Part shown: one piece after another, positions 8,700-19,069 of the stretch
Layout: each line of letters begins with the position of its first letter
Numbering within the stretch: position 1 is the stretch's first letter
Assembly (NCBI GenBank): GCA_021780395.1
Contig: JAJXYU010000248.1
Span: 1 to 37,615, forward strand
DNA from: Pseudomonadota bacterium
GTDB taxonomy: Bacteria; Pseudomonadota; Gammaproteobacteria; Steroidobacterales; Steroidobacteraceae
Length of the DNA: 37,615 nt
Direction of reading: 5' to 3'
Notes under the pieces: model-generated
What the model was told of the DNA's origin: nothing
Databases searched by the model: none
The model's input: the letters and a program-made list of their open reading frames with translations, nothing else
Position numbers and translations under genes: made by a program

Positions 8700-11570
8700 C
8701 TACCCGAAGGTTCGCGCCCAGAGGCGCTCGACGTGCCCCCGCTCGGCCGCGTACGGCGCGGCGTCGAAGACGCGCGCATCGTCCCCTTCGAGCGAGGCGT
8801 GATGCAGCACGCCGCGGTACCTTCGGTAGGTATCGGTGAGGAACGCCGCGGTCTCGAGGTCGATCACGCCGTGGCGAGCGAGCGCCTCGAGCTGGCGCAC
8901 GTTGTCGCTGTGCTCGAGCAGCTGCGGCAGGCGCGACGCGGCCTCGAGCACCCAGTACTGCACGAGGAACTCGATGTCGGCGATGCCGCCCGCGTCCTGC
9001 TTGATGTCGAACTCCCCGGCTCCCGCGCGCGACAGCTCATGACGCATCCGCGCGCGCATCTCGGCGACGTCGGCACGCAAGGTCTCGCGATGGACCGCGG
9101 TGCCGAGCACGCGACGACGCACCCCTTCGAAGCGCGCGCAGAGCGCGGCGTCGCCCGCGACCGCGCGCGCACGCAGCAGCGCCTGGTGCTCCCAGGTCCA
9201 CGCGTCGCGCAACTGATAGCGCTCGAACGCGTCGATCCCGGTGATCAGGAATCCGCCCTTGCCGTTCGGTCGCAAGCGCATGTCGACCTCGTAGAGCCGC
9301 CCGGCCGACGAGTGCATCGTCAACAGGTGCACGATCCGTTGCCCGAGCCTGAGGAAGAACACGCCGTTGTCGATCGACCGTGCGCCGCGCGTCAGCTGGA
9401 TCTCGCCCGCGGAATCGTGCAGGAACACGAGGTCGAGATCCGAGCCGTAGCCGAGTTCGATGCCGCCGAGTTTGCCGTAGCCGACGACCGCGACGTTCGC
9501 GGGTCGCAGTGCCGACTCGTGCTCCCCGCAATGAGGCACGCCGTAGACCGCGGTGATCTGCTGCCACGCGAGCCGCAGGCAGCGATCGACGATGAGTTCG
9601 GCGATGTCGGTCAACCGGTCGCTGACGTTCATCAAGGGCATTCGACCGGTCAGGTCCGCGAGCGCGACCGAGAAGATCGCCGTCTTCTGGAACTGTCGCA
9701 ACGCCTCGACCGACCGTTCCGGGTCGTCGCTCGCCGGCCCCGCTGCGATCGCCGCGAGCTCCCGCGCAAGGGTCTCCCGCGTCGGCTGCTCCTCGAACAG
9801 CTTGGGGTCGATCAGCTCGTCGAGCAGCAGCGGAAACTCGGCGACCTGCCGGGCGAGGAAGCCGCTCAGCGCGCACACGTCGATCAAGCGCGCGAGCGCT
9901 TGTGGACGCTCCTTCAGCAGCGCGAGGTAGGACGAACGCGCGCCGATCGTCTCCAGGATCCGCAGCACCCGGCCGACGACCGCGGCCGGGTGCGACTGTG
10001 CGGCGGCGGCCCCGACCAGACCATCGAGGATTGCGTGCAAGCGCCGGCGAGCGGTCTCGTCGAGCTTGCGGTACGCGGCCGAATCCCGGTAGGCAGCGAG
10101 CATCGGCTCGAGTTCACCGACCGCCGCCGGCGACAACCCCCGCGCGGCGATCTCCTCCGCGAGCCGCGGGGTGTCGAGCGCGAACGCGGCGCCGGACGGC
10201 GTGCCGCCCGTCTGTCCGCGATTGCCGGCGAACACCAGCGCGTCGAATTCGGTGGCGACCGTGCGTCGGGCCGCTTGCACCTGCGAGAGTGCCTCGTCCC
10301 AACCGGGATGCCCGAGGTGCCGCGCGATCCGCGCACGGTCGATCGGCGACTCCGGCAGTCGGTGCGTCTGCTCGTCGCGGAGCATCTGCACGGCGTTCTC
10401 GGCGCGCCGCAGCACCCGGTACGCCTCCGCGAGTTGCGCGACCGCGCGTGCGGCGAGCAGCTTCGAGCCGGCGAGCGCGGGCAGCACCTCGAGCAGTGCC
10501 GGGGTCTGCAAGCGCGAATCGCTGCCGCCGCGCACCAGCTGCAGGGATTGGACGATGAACTCGAGCTCGCGGATCCCGCCGGTGCCGAGCTTCAGATCCT
10601 CGTCGCGATCGCGCCGCGCGACCTCACGTGCGATCAGCGCCTTCATCTCGCGCAAGCTGTCGAATACCCCGTAGTCGAGGTAGCGACGATAGACGAAGGG
10701 CCGGACGACGTTCCGGTAGGTCGGCTCATAGGCCTCGGCGCCGACGACCGCGCGCGCCTTGATCCACGCGTACCGTTCCCAGTCCCGACCGTGTTGTTGC
10801 AGGTAGTCCTCCAGGCCACCGAGGCTCACGACCAGCGGGCCACTCGCGCCGAACGGACGCAGGCGGGTGTCCACGCGGAACACGAATCCGTCCTCGTCGC
10901 GTGCGTCGAGCAGGCCGATGAGCTCGCGCGACGCGCGCAGGAAGTACTCGGCGTTGTCGAGTCGGTGCGGGCCGTCGGTCTCGCCGTTCGCGGAATAGAG
11001 GAACACCAGGTCGACGTCGGAGGAGAAGTTGAGTTCCCGACCACCGAGCTTGCCCATCGCAACCACGATCAGGGACGCAGACCCGCCGCTCTCGTCCCGC
11101 GGACGCCCGAAGGCCGGTTCGAGGAAGCGCGCGCTCGCGGCCGCTGCGGCACGAATCGTGCCGTCGGCGAGATCGGACAGGGCGTCGAGCGTCTCGGCCA
11201 CGTCGTCGCGACCGGTGATCGCGTGCCACGCGATCCGCAACATCGCGCGCCGGCGCCAGCGCCGCAGGATCCGTCGCGCGTCGGCGCCATCCGCAGCCGA
11301 CCCCACGGCCTGTTCGTCGGCGACGCTCTGCGCCCGGGCCGAGGCCGGGTCGCAGTCCAGCGTCGCGAGGGCCCCGGGATCGCGCAGCAGCGCCGCGCCA
11401 GCGAACTCGCTGCACGCGATCACGCGGGGCAGTTCGGCGCGCAGCTCCGGCGCGCAGGCGACGATCGCAGCCGACAGGCGCTCGTCCTCCGCCGCGCGCG
11501 CCCACCAGCGCTCGATCGGATCGTGCAGTTCCGCGGGCAGGAGGTCGAGATCGGGTCGCGGCAGCGTCAT
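8700..11570 (-). CDS. glnE: Bifunctional glutamine synthetase adenylyltransferase / adenylyl-removing enzyme
   Basis: 956 aa, normal for the family. It adds AMP to glutamine synthetase when nitrogen is plentiful and removes it when nitrogen is scarce, under control of PII protein. Both nucleotidyltransferase domains are intact. The N-terminal de-adenylylating half has GKLGGREL at 173-180 and SSDVDLVF at 183-190. The C-terminal adenylylating half has GYGKLGGIELGYGSDLDLVF at about 695-715. The open frame reaches back to 12149, but the upstream part is antisense to the Sel1 gene; the ATG at 11570 opens the conserved protein. TAATAT (11595-11590, minus strand) is a candidate -10 box. There is no ilvE next to it, unlike in many relatives. 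Confidence 0.96.
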   Translation of the reverse strand: MTLPRPDLDLLPAELHDPIERWWARAAEDERLSAAIVACAPELRAELPRVIACSEFAGAALLRDPGALATLDCDPASARAQSVADEQAVGSAADGADARRILRRWRRRAMLRIAWHAITGRDDVAETLDALSDLADGTIRAAAAASARFLEPAFGRPRDESGGSASLIVVAMGKLGGRELNFSSDVDLVFLYSANGETDGPHRLDNAEYFLRASRELIGLLDARDEDGFVFRVDTRLRPFGASGPLVVSLGGLEDYLQQHGRDWERYAWIKARAVVGAEAYEPTYRNVVRPFVYRRYLDYGVFDSLREMKALIAREVARRDRDEDLKLGTGGIRELEFIVQSLQLVRGGSDSRLQTPALLEVLPALAGSKLLAARAVAQLAEAYRVLRRAENAVQMLRDEQTHRLPESPIDRARIARHLGHPGWDEALSQVQAARRTVATEFDALVFAGNRGQTGGTPSGAAFALDTPRLAEEIAARGLSPAAVGELEPMLAAYRDSAAYRKLDETARRRLHAILDGLVGAAAAQSHPAAVVGRVLRILETIGARSSYLALLKERPQALARLIDVCALSGFLARQVAEFPLLLDELIDPKLFEEQPTRETLARELAAIAAGPASDDPERSVEALRQFQKTAIFSVALADLTGRMPLMNVSDRLTDIAELIVDRCLRLAWQQITAVYGVPHCGEHESALRPANVAVVGYGKLGGIELGYGSDLDLVFLHDSAGEIQLTRGARSIDNGVFFLRLGQRIVHLLTMHSSAGRLYEVDMRLRPNGKGGFLITGIDAFERYQLRDAWTWEHQALLRARAVAGDAALCARFEGVRRRVLGTAVHRETLRADVAEMRARMRHELSRAGAGEFDIKQDAGGIADIEFLVQYWVLEAASRLPQLLEHSDNVRQLEALARHGVIDLETAAFLTDTYRRYRGVLHHASLEGDDARVFDAAPYAAERGHVERLWARTFG

Positions 11571-11737
11571 GGGCGGGCTTCGAGTGCCAATATTACCGAT
11601 CCATCTTGTCGGCGGGAAAGAAGTTCTTCGCCAGTCGACGCGATGAGATCGGCGGGCACACGGGCATGCGATACTCGCGCAGAGCCCATCCCGATCTGGC
11701 GACTCGCGGCCGCCGGGCTCTTCGTAGGGGACGTTCG

Positions 11738-12535
11738 ATGCGTCGGAGGCGTCGCGTGAACAATCAACGAACGCACTGCGGTCGATCGGTCGGTCGAATA
11801 TTCCATGCTGTCCTGCCGATCGCATTGATGCACTTGTCCCCCGGCGCTGCTCGCGCCGCAGCGCATGCGCCGCCGACCGTACCCGCCGCGTGCAAGACCG
11901 AGATGAGACGGTATCTGGCTCGTCGGCCGGCGATGCGGGCGGCAGAAGCTCAGGTGATCCGATGGCTGGATGCGAAGCAATACGACCGAGCGGTCCCCGC
12001 ACTGCGGTCCGAGGTGCGGCGATATGCCGATCCTTGGGCCGGATTTGCGCTGGGGCATCTCTATGCCGCGGGCCTGGGTGTGCCGCGGAGCGTTCGGAGC
12101 GCCGTCCGCTGGTATCGCTGGTCGGCAATGCGCGGTAATCGATTCGCACAGCGACAGCTTGCCGACGCCTACCTCAACGGGACTGGCGTCGGACGCGATC
12201 CAGCTCGCGCCGCTCATTGGTTTCGCATCGGGGTCGCGCCCTATGAACTCGGCAGGGCCGATTACTGGCTGGCGAAGAAATATGCGAGCGCCACGCTCGT
12301 GCCGGTCAACCGAAGCAAGCAGAGGTATTACCTGGACGAGAGTTTGCGCACGTTACGCGAGCTTGCACGTCGGCCGAACGGCGAGGCGGAGTTCGATCTC
12401 GCTCGCGCGTACGCCGGGGGCTACGGCGTCGCCAGGAACCGCTCGGAAGCGCTGAAGTTCTTCTGCCGGGCGGTCTCGCACGACTACGAGCCGGCGGCCA
12501 GGCGCATTAGACAGATCGAGGACACGCATCGATGA
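11738..12535 (+). CDS. Secreted Sel1-like repeat protein
   Basis: 265 aa. An arginine-rich N-terminus (MRRRRRV) followed by a hydrophobic stretch (about 20-34) and SPGAARAAA looks like a Sec signal peptide with cleavage near residue 42. The mature part has Sel1-type helical repeats at about 101-134, 135-166 and 216-250 (patterns such as LGHLYAAGLGV..SAVRWYRWSA and LARAYAGGYGV..EALKFFCRA). Sel1 proteins act as protein-binding scaffolds. The ATG at 11738 is chosen because AGGGG lies 7 bases upstream and it gives a proper signal; an in-frame start at 11606 has neither. The stop overlaps the phospholipase start (ATGA), so the two are coupled. GC content is clearly lower than in the neighbours. 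A chaperone or partner role for the phospholipase is a guess from context. Confidence 0.8.
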   Translation: MRRRRRVNNQRTHCGRSVGRIFHAVLPIALMHLSPGAARAAAHAPPTVPAACKTEMRRYLARRPAMRAAEAQVIRWLDAKQYDRAVPALRSEVRRYADPWAGFALGHLYAAGLGVPRSVRSAVRWYRWSAMRGNRFAQRQLADAYLNGTGVGRDPARAAHWFRIGVAPYELGRADYWLAKKYASATLVPVNRSKQRYYLDESLRTLRELARRPNGEAEFDLARAYAGGYGVARNRSEALKFFCRAVSHDYEPAARRIRQIEDTHR

Positions 12536-14571
12536 AGCGACGCGATTTTCTCAGATCCGGTGTCAGCGCGACCACCGCGGCATTCATGCATCGCAGCCTG
12601 GTACGAGCAGCCGCACTGCCCGACACACGCCGTTCCGGCAGCATCGCCGACGTAGAGCATGTCGTGATTCTGATGCAGGAGAACCGTTCGTTCGATCATT
12701 ATTTCGGGCATCTGGCGGGTGTGCGTGGCTATGGTGATCGCTTCCCACTGCAGCTGCCGGGCGGCAAGCCGGTCTGGTTTCAGCCGCGCATGCAGCGTCC
12801 CCGCGAGCCGATTTTGCCGTTTCACCTCGACACACGGCACAGTTCGGCGGCGTTGCTGCCGGATCTCGACAATTCCTGGGCTTCCCAGCACGGAGCGATT
12901 GCAGGCGGACGCTTCGATGGCTGGCCGCTGAACAAGACCGACATGACGATGGGCTACTTCCTGCGCGCGGACGTTCCGTTCCACTACGCGCTGGCCGATG
13001 CGTTCACGATCTGCGACCACTATTTCTGTTCGATCGCCGGCCCGACCAACCCGAATCGGGTCATGCTCTGGTCCGGGTCGATCGATCCGCGTGGCCTCGG
13101 CGGAGGACCTTGCATCGACGACGACGATTGGCCGTATACCCCGGGCGTGAAACCGTTCCAATGGACGACTTATGCGGAGCGTTTGCAGCGCGCCGGCGTG
13201 ACCTGGCAGGTGTACCAACAGGGATTGGGATACAACGATGATCCGACGCTGGGAAATTACGACGACAACTCGCTCGCGTATTTCGCACCGTTCGTCGGCG
13301 CTGCCAGGGATTCCGAACTGTATCGACGCGCAATGCGCCCGGCGGGGCTCGACCGGCTGAAGAAGGACGTGCTCGACGGCCGGTTACCGCAGGTTTCCTG
13401 GATCGTCGCGCCCGCGGCTTTCTCGGAGCATCCAGCCTATCCACCCGCGTATGGAGCGATCTACATTGCGCGGGTGCTCGACGCGCTGACGGCGGATCTC
13501 GAGACCTGGGGCAAGACGGCATTGCTGTTGAACTACGACGAGAACGACGGCTTGTTCGACCACATCGTGCCCCCGCAACCACCGACACCGGTCCATCCGG
13601 GACTATCGACGGTTTCGACCGAAGGCGAGGTGCACGATTTCGTCAATCCCGACCATCGCACGCTCTACGCGCCCGACCAGCTACCCTATGGCCTGGGGCC
13701 GCGCGTGCCGATGCTCGTGATATCGCCGTGGAGCCGGGGTGGTTACGTCTGCTCGGAGGTATTCGATCACACCTCGGTGATCCGCTTTCTCGAGGCGCGC
13801 TTCGGCGTCCGCGAGGCGAACATCACGCCGTGGCGGCGCGCGGTTTGCGGCGATCTGACGACGGCCTTCGATTTCTCCTCCTACAACTCGCGAACCGTGA
13901 TTCTCCCAAGCACGGAAGGCTATCGGGATCTCGTGCATCGAGAATCGACGTTGCCCCCGCCGGCCGTACCCGTGCGCCCGTCCGATCGCGTCCCGACACA
14001 GGAACCGGGCCTGCGTCCTGCGCGTCCGTTGCCCTATGCGCTGGAGCTGGATCTGGTCGGGGCGCCGGATGGCGTCCACCTGCGATTCGACAACCGCTCG
14101 CGGGTCGGAATCTCGTGCACGGCCTATTGGGATGCGAGTTACGGCTTGCCGCGGCGCTATACGCTCGGTGCGCGTCACCGCCTGAACGATTTCGTGCCGC
14201 TACCGCCGGGACAGACGCTGGCCATGACCGTCCACGGACCCAACGGCTTCGTGCGCAAGCTGTGCGGCGTGGGCAGCTGCGAACTCGAGCTCGCGAGTAC
14301 CGCGGAACCTGATGGAAGCATCCGGTTGCACCTGAGTAACGTCGGCGAACGGATGCTGAGCGTCCGGATCCGCGATGAAGCTTACGGGCGCGGCGAATGG
14401 AGTCTGCGCGTCGCGCCGAGGGAAACGCTCCGGTGGGACTGCCGCCTGGAGTCGAGTCATCATTGGTATGACCTCAGCGTCGACGTCGATCGCCATCATT
14501 GGCGTCTCGCCGGGCACGTCGAAACCGGGCTCGAGAGCTTCACTGATCCGGCCAGCGCCGGCGTGGGGTAG
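12532..14571 (+). CDS. Tat-exported phospholipase C (phosphocholine-specific family)
   Basis: 679 aa. The twin-arginine signal is RRDFLRSG at 3-10, followed by an Ala-rich stretch. The catalytic domain of the AcpA/phospholipase C superfamily has ENRSFDHYFG (50-59), the nucleophile region GPTNPNR (170-176, Thr172 the likely nucleophile), the metal motif NYDENDGLFDH (334-344) and the PRVPMLVISPWSRGG..FDHTS block (about 390-414). The C-terminal part (about 480-675) looks like two copies of the beta-rich domain found after this catalytic domain. The family cleaves phosphatidylcholine or sphingomyelin to phosphocholine; substrate preference cannot be read here, and an acid phosphatase role remains possible. 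The start overlaps the Sel1 gene by 4 bases. GC is lower than in the flanks, suggesting transfer. Confidence 0.9.
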   Translation: MKRRDFLRSGVSATTAAFMHRSLVRAAALPDTRRSGSIADVEHVVILMQENRSFDHYFGHLAGVRGYGDRFPLQLPGGKPVWFQPRMQRPREPILPFHLDTRHSSAALLPDLDNSWASQHGAIAGGRFDGWPLNKTDMTMGYFLRADVPFHYALADAFTICDHYFCSIAGPTNPNRVMLWSGSIDPRGLGGGPCIDDDDWPYTPGVKPFQWTTYAERLQRAGVTWQVYQQGLGYNDDPTLGNYDDNSLAYFAPFVGAARDSELYRRAMRPAGLDRLKKDVLDGRLPQVSWIVAPAAFSEHPAYPPAYGAIYIARVLDALTADLETWGKTALLLNYDENDGLFDHIVPPQPPTPVHPGLSTVSTEGEVHDFVNPDHRTLYAPDQLPYGLGPRVPMLVISPWSRGGYVCSEVFDHTSVIRFLEARFGVREANITPWRRAVCGDLTTAFDFSSYNSRTVILPSTEGYRDLVHRESTLPPPAVPVRPSDRVPTQEPGLRPARPLPYALELDLVGAPDGVHLRFDNRSRVGISCTAYWDASYGLPRRYTLGARHRLNDFVPLPPGQTLAMTVHGPNGFVRKLCGVGSCELELASTAEPDGSIRLHLSNVGERMLSVRIRDEAYGRGEWSLRVAPRETLRWDCRLESSHHWYDLSVDVDRHHWRLAGHVETGLESFTDPASAGVG

Positions 14572-14577
14572 AGACCC

Positions 14578-14610
14578 AAAAAAAAGAGCGGGCCCTCGCG
14601 GACCCGCTCT
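14578..14610 (-). terminator. Intrinsic terminator of groEL
   Basis: Read on the minus strand, an 8-bp perfect stem AGAGCGGG/CCCGCTCT (14610-14603 with 14592-14585) around a 10-base loop is followed at once by a run of T (A-tract at 14578-14585 on the plus strand). It lies about 30 bases past the groEL TAA and is a textbook rho-independent terminator for groESL. On the plus strand the hairpin lacks a T-run, so termination of the phospholipase transcript there would be weak. Confidence 0.9.
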
Positions 14611-14638
14611 CTTCGGACGTCGAACCGCGTCGCGGCTC

Positions 14639-16631
<1,993 letters not shown>

Positions 16632-16689
16632 AAGACAAGACTCCTCAAGCGTTAAGGGTTCGGGATAGAGGCCAATAGAGCGAAGGCTG

Positions 16690-16716
16690 TTAGCACTCAC
16701 GCCTATTGGCTGCCAA
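16690..16716. promoter_or_regulatory. Degenerate CIRCE element (HrcA operator) upstream of groES
   Basis: CIRCE is TTAGCACTC-N9-GAGTGCTAA, bound by the heat-shock repressor HrcA. Here bases 16690-16698 are a perfect TTAGCACTC. After exactly nine bases, 16708-16716 reads GGCTGCCAA, matching GAGTGCTAA at six of nine positions. The element sits about 60 bases before the groES start, just downstream of the candidate promoter, where a repressor would block transcription. The weak second arm may mean reduced HrcA affinity or a site in decay. Confidence 0.7.
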
Positions 16717-16744
16717 TGATAGCGACGGAATTGCCGGTTTCAAG
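16715..16744 (-). promoter_or_regulatory. Sigma-32-type promoter of groESL
   Basis: On the minus strand CTTGAAA (16744-16738) is a perfect match to the sigma-32 (RpoH) -35 box. It is followed after 13 bases by CGCTATCATT (16724-16715), a partial match to the CCCCATNT -10 box. Its end meets the CIRCE element, so heat-shock sigma factor activation and HrcA repression would act on the same start site. Confidence 0.6.
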
Positions 16745-16782
16745 GGTGCACGTCGCCCGAGCCACTGGGATATCGTGTGTCC

Positions 16783-17292
16783 ATGCGTCGACGAATCGGT
16801 TTGCGCGATCCTCGGGGGCTCGCTCTTTGCATTGCAGCATTGCTGCTGGCGCGGAGCACGCTCGCCCGACCCTGGTGGGCCACCGCCGGCGAGTCCAATG
16901 CCCAGGACTTCCTGCCCGCGGCTCAGGCATTCCGGGTGTCGGCGCGCCGGGTCGGCCAGCGGCTCACGGTGCACTGGGACATTGCGCCGGGCTATTACCT
17001 GTACCGCAGCCGGATCGGTATCCGGGTGCTCGGCGCCGATCGGCTCGCCAGCCCCTGGCGGCTGCCCACCGGGATCCTGCGCACCGATCGCTACTTCGGC
17101 CCACAGCAGGTGTTTTTCCATGCGGTCGACGCGACCGCGGAGCTCGCCGGGGCCCCCGCGCGCGACGCAGCGCCGCGGCTGCAAGTGAGTTTCCAGGGCT
17201 GCGCGCTCGCCGGACTGTGCTATCCGCGGATCACGAAGCGACTGGTGGTGACGCGCGCCGCGTCGTCCTCTCGGCGGGCGGTGGGACGATGA
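16783..17292 (+). CDS. Orphan DsbD N-terminal (alpha) domain protein
   Basis: 169 aa with an N-terminal signal sequence (hydrophobic about 12-28). The mature part is the immunoglobulin-like DsbD-alpha domain: [26 protein letters not shown] and the redox motif [12 protein letters not shown] with C140 and C146, equivalent to the reactive pair of E. coli DsbD-alpha. In DsbD this domain passes electrons to periplasmic DsbC and others. Here the protein stops right after the alpha domain, and the eight-helix beta domain and the thioredoxin gamma domain are absent. ATG 16783 is used; a GTG two codons upstream (16777) with GGGA before it is an alternative. The stop overlaps the start of the TlpA-like gene (ATGA), so they are coupled. 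Confidence 0.85.
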   Translation: MRRRIGLRDPRGLALCIAALLLARSTLARPWWATAGESNAQDFLPAAQAFRVSARRVGQRLTVHWDIAPGYYLYRSRIGIRVLGADRLASPWRLPTGILRTDRYFGPQQVFFHAVDATAELAGAPARDAAPRLQVSFQGCALAGLCYPRITKRLVVTRAASSSRRAVGR

Positions 17293-17996
17293 GCCGCGCG
17301 ACCCCGTGGCTCGCCGCGACGGCCGCGATTGCGGCCGCGTGGGTCGGCGGACGCGCGTACCTCGCGCACGAATCGGCCGCCCGGGACGCGAGCGCCGGCA
17401 TCGCGGTGCCGGTCGGGGAAGCGAGTCCGCCGAGTCCCGCCGATCGGATTCCCGATCCTCGGGTCGGCGCGCTCCCGAGCGTGAAGATCCCGCGGCACCT
17501 GCCGGCGTTTCGCCTGCAGAATCTCGCCGGCCGCCCCGTACCGATCACGCGCTTCGCCGGTCGCGCGCTGATCCTGAACTTCTGGGCCACCTGGTGCGGG
17601 CCTTGCCGGCAGGAAGTCCCCCTGCTCCAGTCGATCGACCGCGAATGGCATGCGCGCCGCGTCACGGTCGTCGGCGTCGCGGTCGACCGGCGCGCCGCGG
17701 TCGCCGCGTTCGTGAAGCGATTCCGGATCACCTACCCCGTTCTGCAAGGCGAACGGGATGCCCTCGGCGTCATCGCGTCGCTCGGCGTCGCCTCGCCGGC
17801 GTTTCCGTTCACCGTATTCACCGACGACCGCGGCGAGATCGTCGCGCTGTACCTCGGCGAGTTGCATCGACCGCAAATCGAGTTGATCCTAGGCACGGTC
17901 CAGGCGGTCGACGCCCACCGGCTCGCATTGCCCGCGGCCCGGCACGCAATCGCCGCGGGACTCGATCGCCTGCGCCGCGCCGCAACGAACGGCTAG
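17289..17996 (+). CDS. TlpA/ResA-like periplasmic thioredoxin
   Basis: 235 aa. An N-terminal hydrophobic anchor or signal (about 5-25) and a Pro/Ala-rich linker lead to a thioredoxin fold (about 68-200) with active site WATWCGPC (C103, C106), then [24 protein letters not shown] and a proline before FPFTVF (the cis-Pro loop), all TlpA-like. Such proteins reduce disulfides in the periplasm, for example in cytochrome c maturation or oxidase assembly. The ATG overlaps the DsbD-alpha stop by 4 bases. A C-terminal helical tail (about 205-235) has no recognisable motif. TlpA proteins normally receive electrons from CcdA or DsbD, and no such gene is in the window. Confidence 0.88.
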   Translation: MSRATPWLAATAAIAAAWVGGRAYLAHESAARDASAGIAVPVGEASPPSPADRIPDPRVGALPSVKIPRHLPAFRLQNLAGRPVPITRFAGRALILNFWATWCGPCRQEVPLLQSIDREWHARRVTVVGVAVDRRAAVAAFVKRFRITYPVLQGERDALGVIASLGVASPAFPFTVFTDDRGEIVALYLGELHRPQIELILGTVQAVDAHRLALPAARHAIAAGLDRLRRAATNG

Positions 17997-18048
17997 AGAC
18001 GCAAAATCGGACATTCGCAGCGGGATCGGCGGCATTCGCGCCTGATTC

Positions 18049-18079
18049 TTGCCAAATCGGCGCCCGTTCCGGTTATCAT
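18049..18079 (+). promoter_or_regulatory. Candidate promoter of aroQ-accBC
   Basis: TTGCCA (18049-18054) and TATCAT (18074-18079) resemble the sigma-70 -35 and -10 boxes, with a somewhat long 19-base spacer. They fall in the 128-base gap after the TlpA-like gene, the only sizeable gap in this part of the gene run, which supports a new transcript start here. Confidence 0.35.
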
Positions 18080-18124
18080 GCCGGACCTCGCTGTCATTAC
18101 GACGCCAAGAAAACACAACGGCTG

Positions 18125-18580
18125 ATGGCTCGCGTCCTGCTGCTGAACGGCCCCAATCTGAATCTGCTCGGGTCCCGGGAACCGCAAGTCTACGGTTCGG
18201 CGACGCTTGCCGACATCGAACGCGACCTCGGGACGCGGGCGCGCACGCTCGGCCTCGTGCTCGATTGCCTGCAGCGCAACGCCGAGCACGAGTTGATCGA
18301 GAAGATCCACGCCTGCCCGCGCGAAGGCGTCGATTTCCTGATCTTCAATCCCGGCGCATTCACTCACACGAGCGTCGCGCTGCGCGACGCGATCCTCGCG
18401 GTCGGGGTGCCCTTCATCGAGGTGCATCTCAGTAACGTGTTCGCGCGCGAACCGTTCCGCCATCAGTCGTATTTCTCCGATATCGCGGTCGGCTGCGTGT
18501 TCGGGCTCGGGCCGATCGGCTACGAGCTCGCGCTGGAGGCGGCCGCACGGCGGCTGTCGGCCTCCGCGCCGCGTCGCTGA
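18125..18580 (+). CDS. aroQ: 3-dehydroquinate dehydratase, type II
   Basis: 151 aa, cytoplasmic dodecameric enzyme of the shikimate pathway, converting 3-dehydroquinate to 3-dehydroshikimate. The N-terminal [20 protein letters not shown] carries the flexible catalytic loop with Tyr23 and nearby Arg18. [16 protein letters not shown] and EVHLSN with His101 complete the type II active site. The ATG at 18125 is the only start that gives the family N-terminus; the upstream open frame is a shadow of the TlpA-like gene. Followed after 30 bases by accB, the classic aroQ-accB-accC arrangement of proteobacteria. Confidence 0.97.
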   Translation: MARVLLLNGPNLNLLGSREPQVYGSATLADIERDLGTRARTLGLVLDCLQRNAEHELIEKIHACPREGVDFLIFNPGAFTHTSVALRDAILAVGVPFIEVHLSNVFAREPFRHQSYFSDIAVGCVFGLGPIGYELALEAAARRLSASAPRR

Positions 18581-18610
18581 TCGAACTCCTGCAAAGAGGC
18601 ATTTCCCACG

Positions 18611-19069
18611 ATGGACATTCGCAAGGTCAAGAAGCTCATCGAGCTGCTCGAGGAATCCGGAATTTCGGAACTCGAGATCTCGGAGGGCGAGGAGTCGGTC
18701 CGGATCAGTCGCTACCCGCGCGGTGCGGTCGCGATCGCCCCCCCGGCGCTCGCGGCGCCCCCGGCGCCCGCCCCGGCGGTTGCGATCGGCCCGCCCGCAA
18801 CCGCTGCCGCCGCGGAGCGCAAGGCGCTCGCGAGCGAGCGCACCGTGACTTCCCCGATGGTCGGCACCTATTACTCGGCGCCGTCGCCGGATGCGAAGCC
18901 GTTCGTCGAGATCGGTGACGAGGTGCGCGTCGGCCAGACCCTGTGCATCATCGAAGCGATGAAGATGATGAACCAGATCGAATCGGACAAGGCGGGCAAG
19001 GTCACCGCGATCCTCGCGAAGAACGGCGACCCGGTCGAATTCGGCCAGCCGTTGTTCGTGGTCGAATGA
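18611..19069 (+). CDS. accB: Biotin carboxyl carrier protein of acetyl-CoA carboxylase
   Basis: 152 aa. An N-terminal dimerisation segment ([23 protein letters not shown]), a Pro/Ala-rich flexible linker (about 38-72) and a C-terminal biotinyl domain. The biotinylated lysine is K118 in EAMKMM, and the protruding thumb ([17 protein letters not shown]) typical of AccB is present. It carries CO2 from biotin carboxylase to carboxyltransferase, the committed step of fatty acid synthesis. AGAGG lies about 11 bases upstream of the ATG. The stop overlaps the accC start by 4 bases. Confidence 0.97.
   Translation: MDIRKVKKLIELLEESGISELEISEGEESVRISRYPRGAVAIAPPALAAPPAPAPAVAIGPPATAAAAERKALASERTVTSPMVGTYYSAPSPDAKPFVEIGDEVRVGQTLCIIEAMKMMNQIESDKAGKVTAILAKNGDPVEFGQPLFVVE

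Noticed and set aside
8151..11759. A 1202-codon plus-strand open frame opposite glnE
   Set aside because: It is a mirror of codon bias in a high-GC gene: low-complexity, Arg/Glu/His-rich, no family motif, while glnE on the other strand has all its motifs.
16783..17292. The DsbD-alpha gene as a frameshifted full-length dsbD
   Set aside because: The TlpA-like gene begins within its stop codon and has its own membrane anchor, and no frame between them encodes the membrane helices of DsbD, so a simple frameshift cannot explain it.
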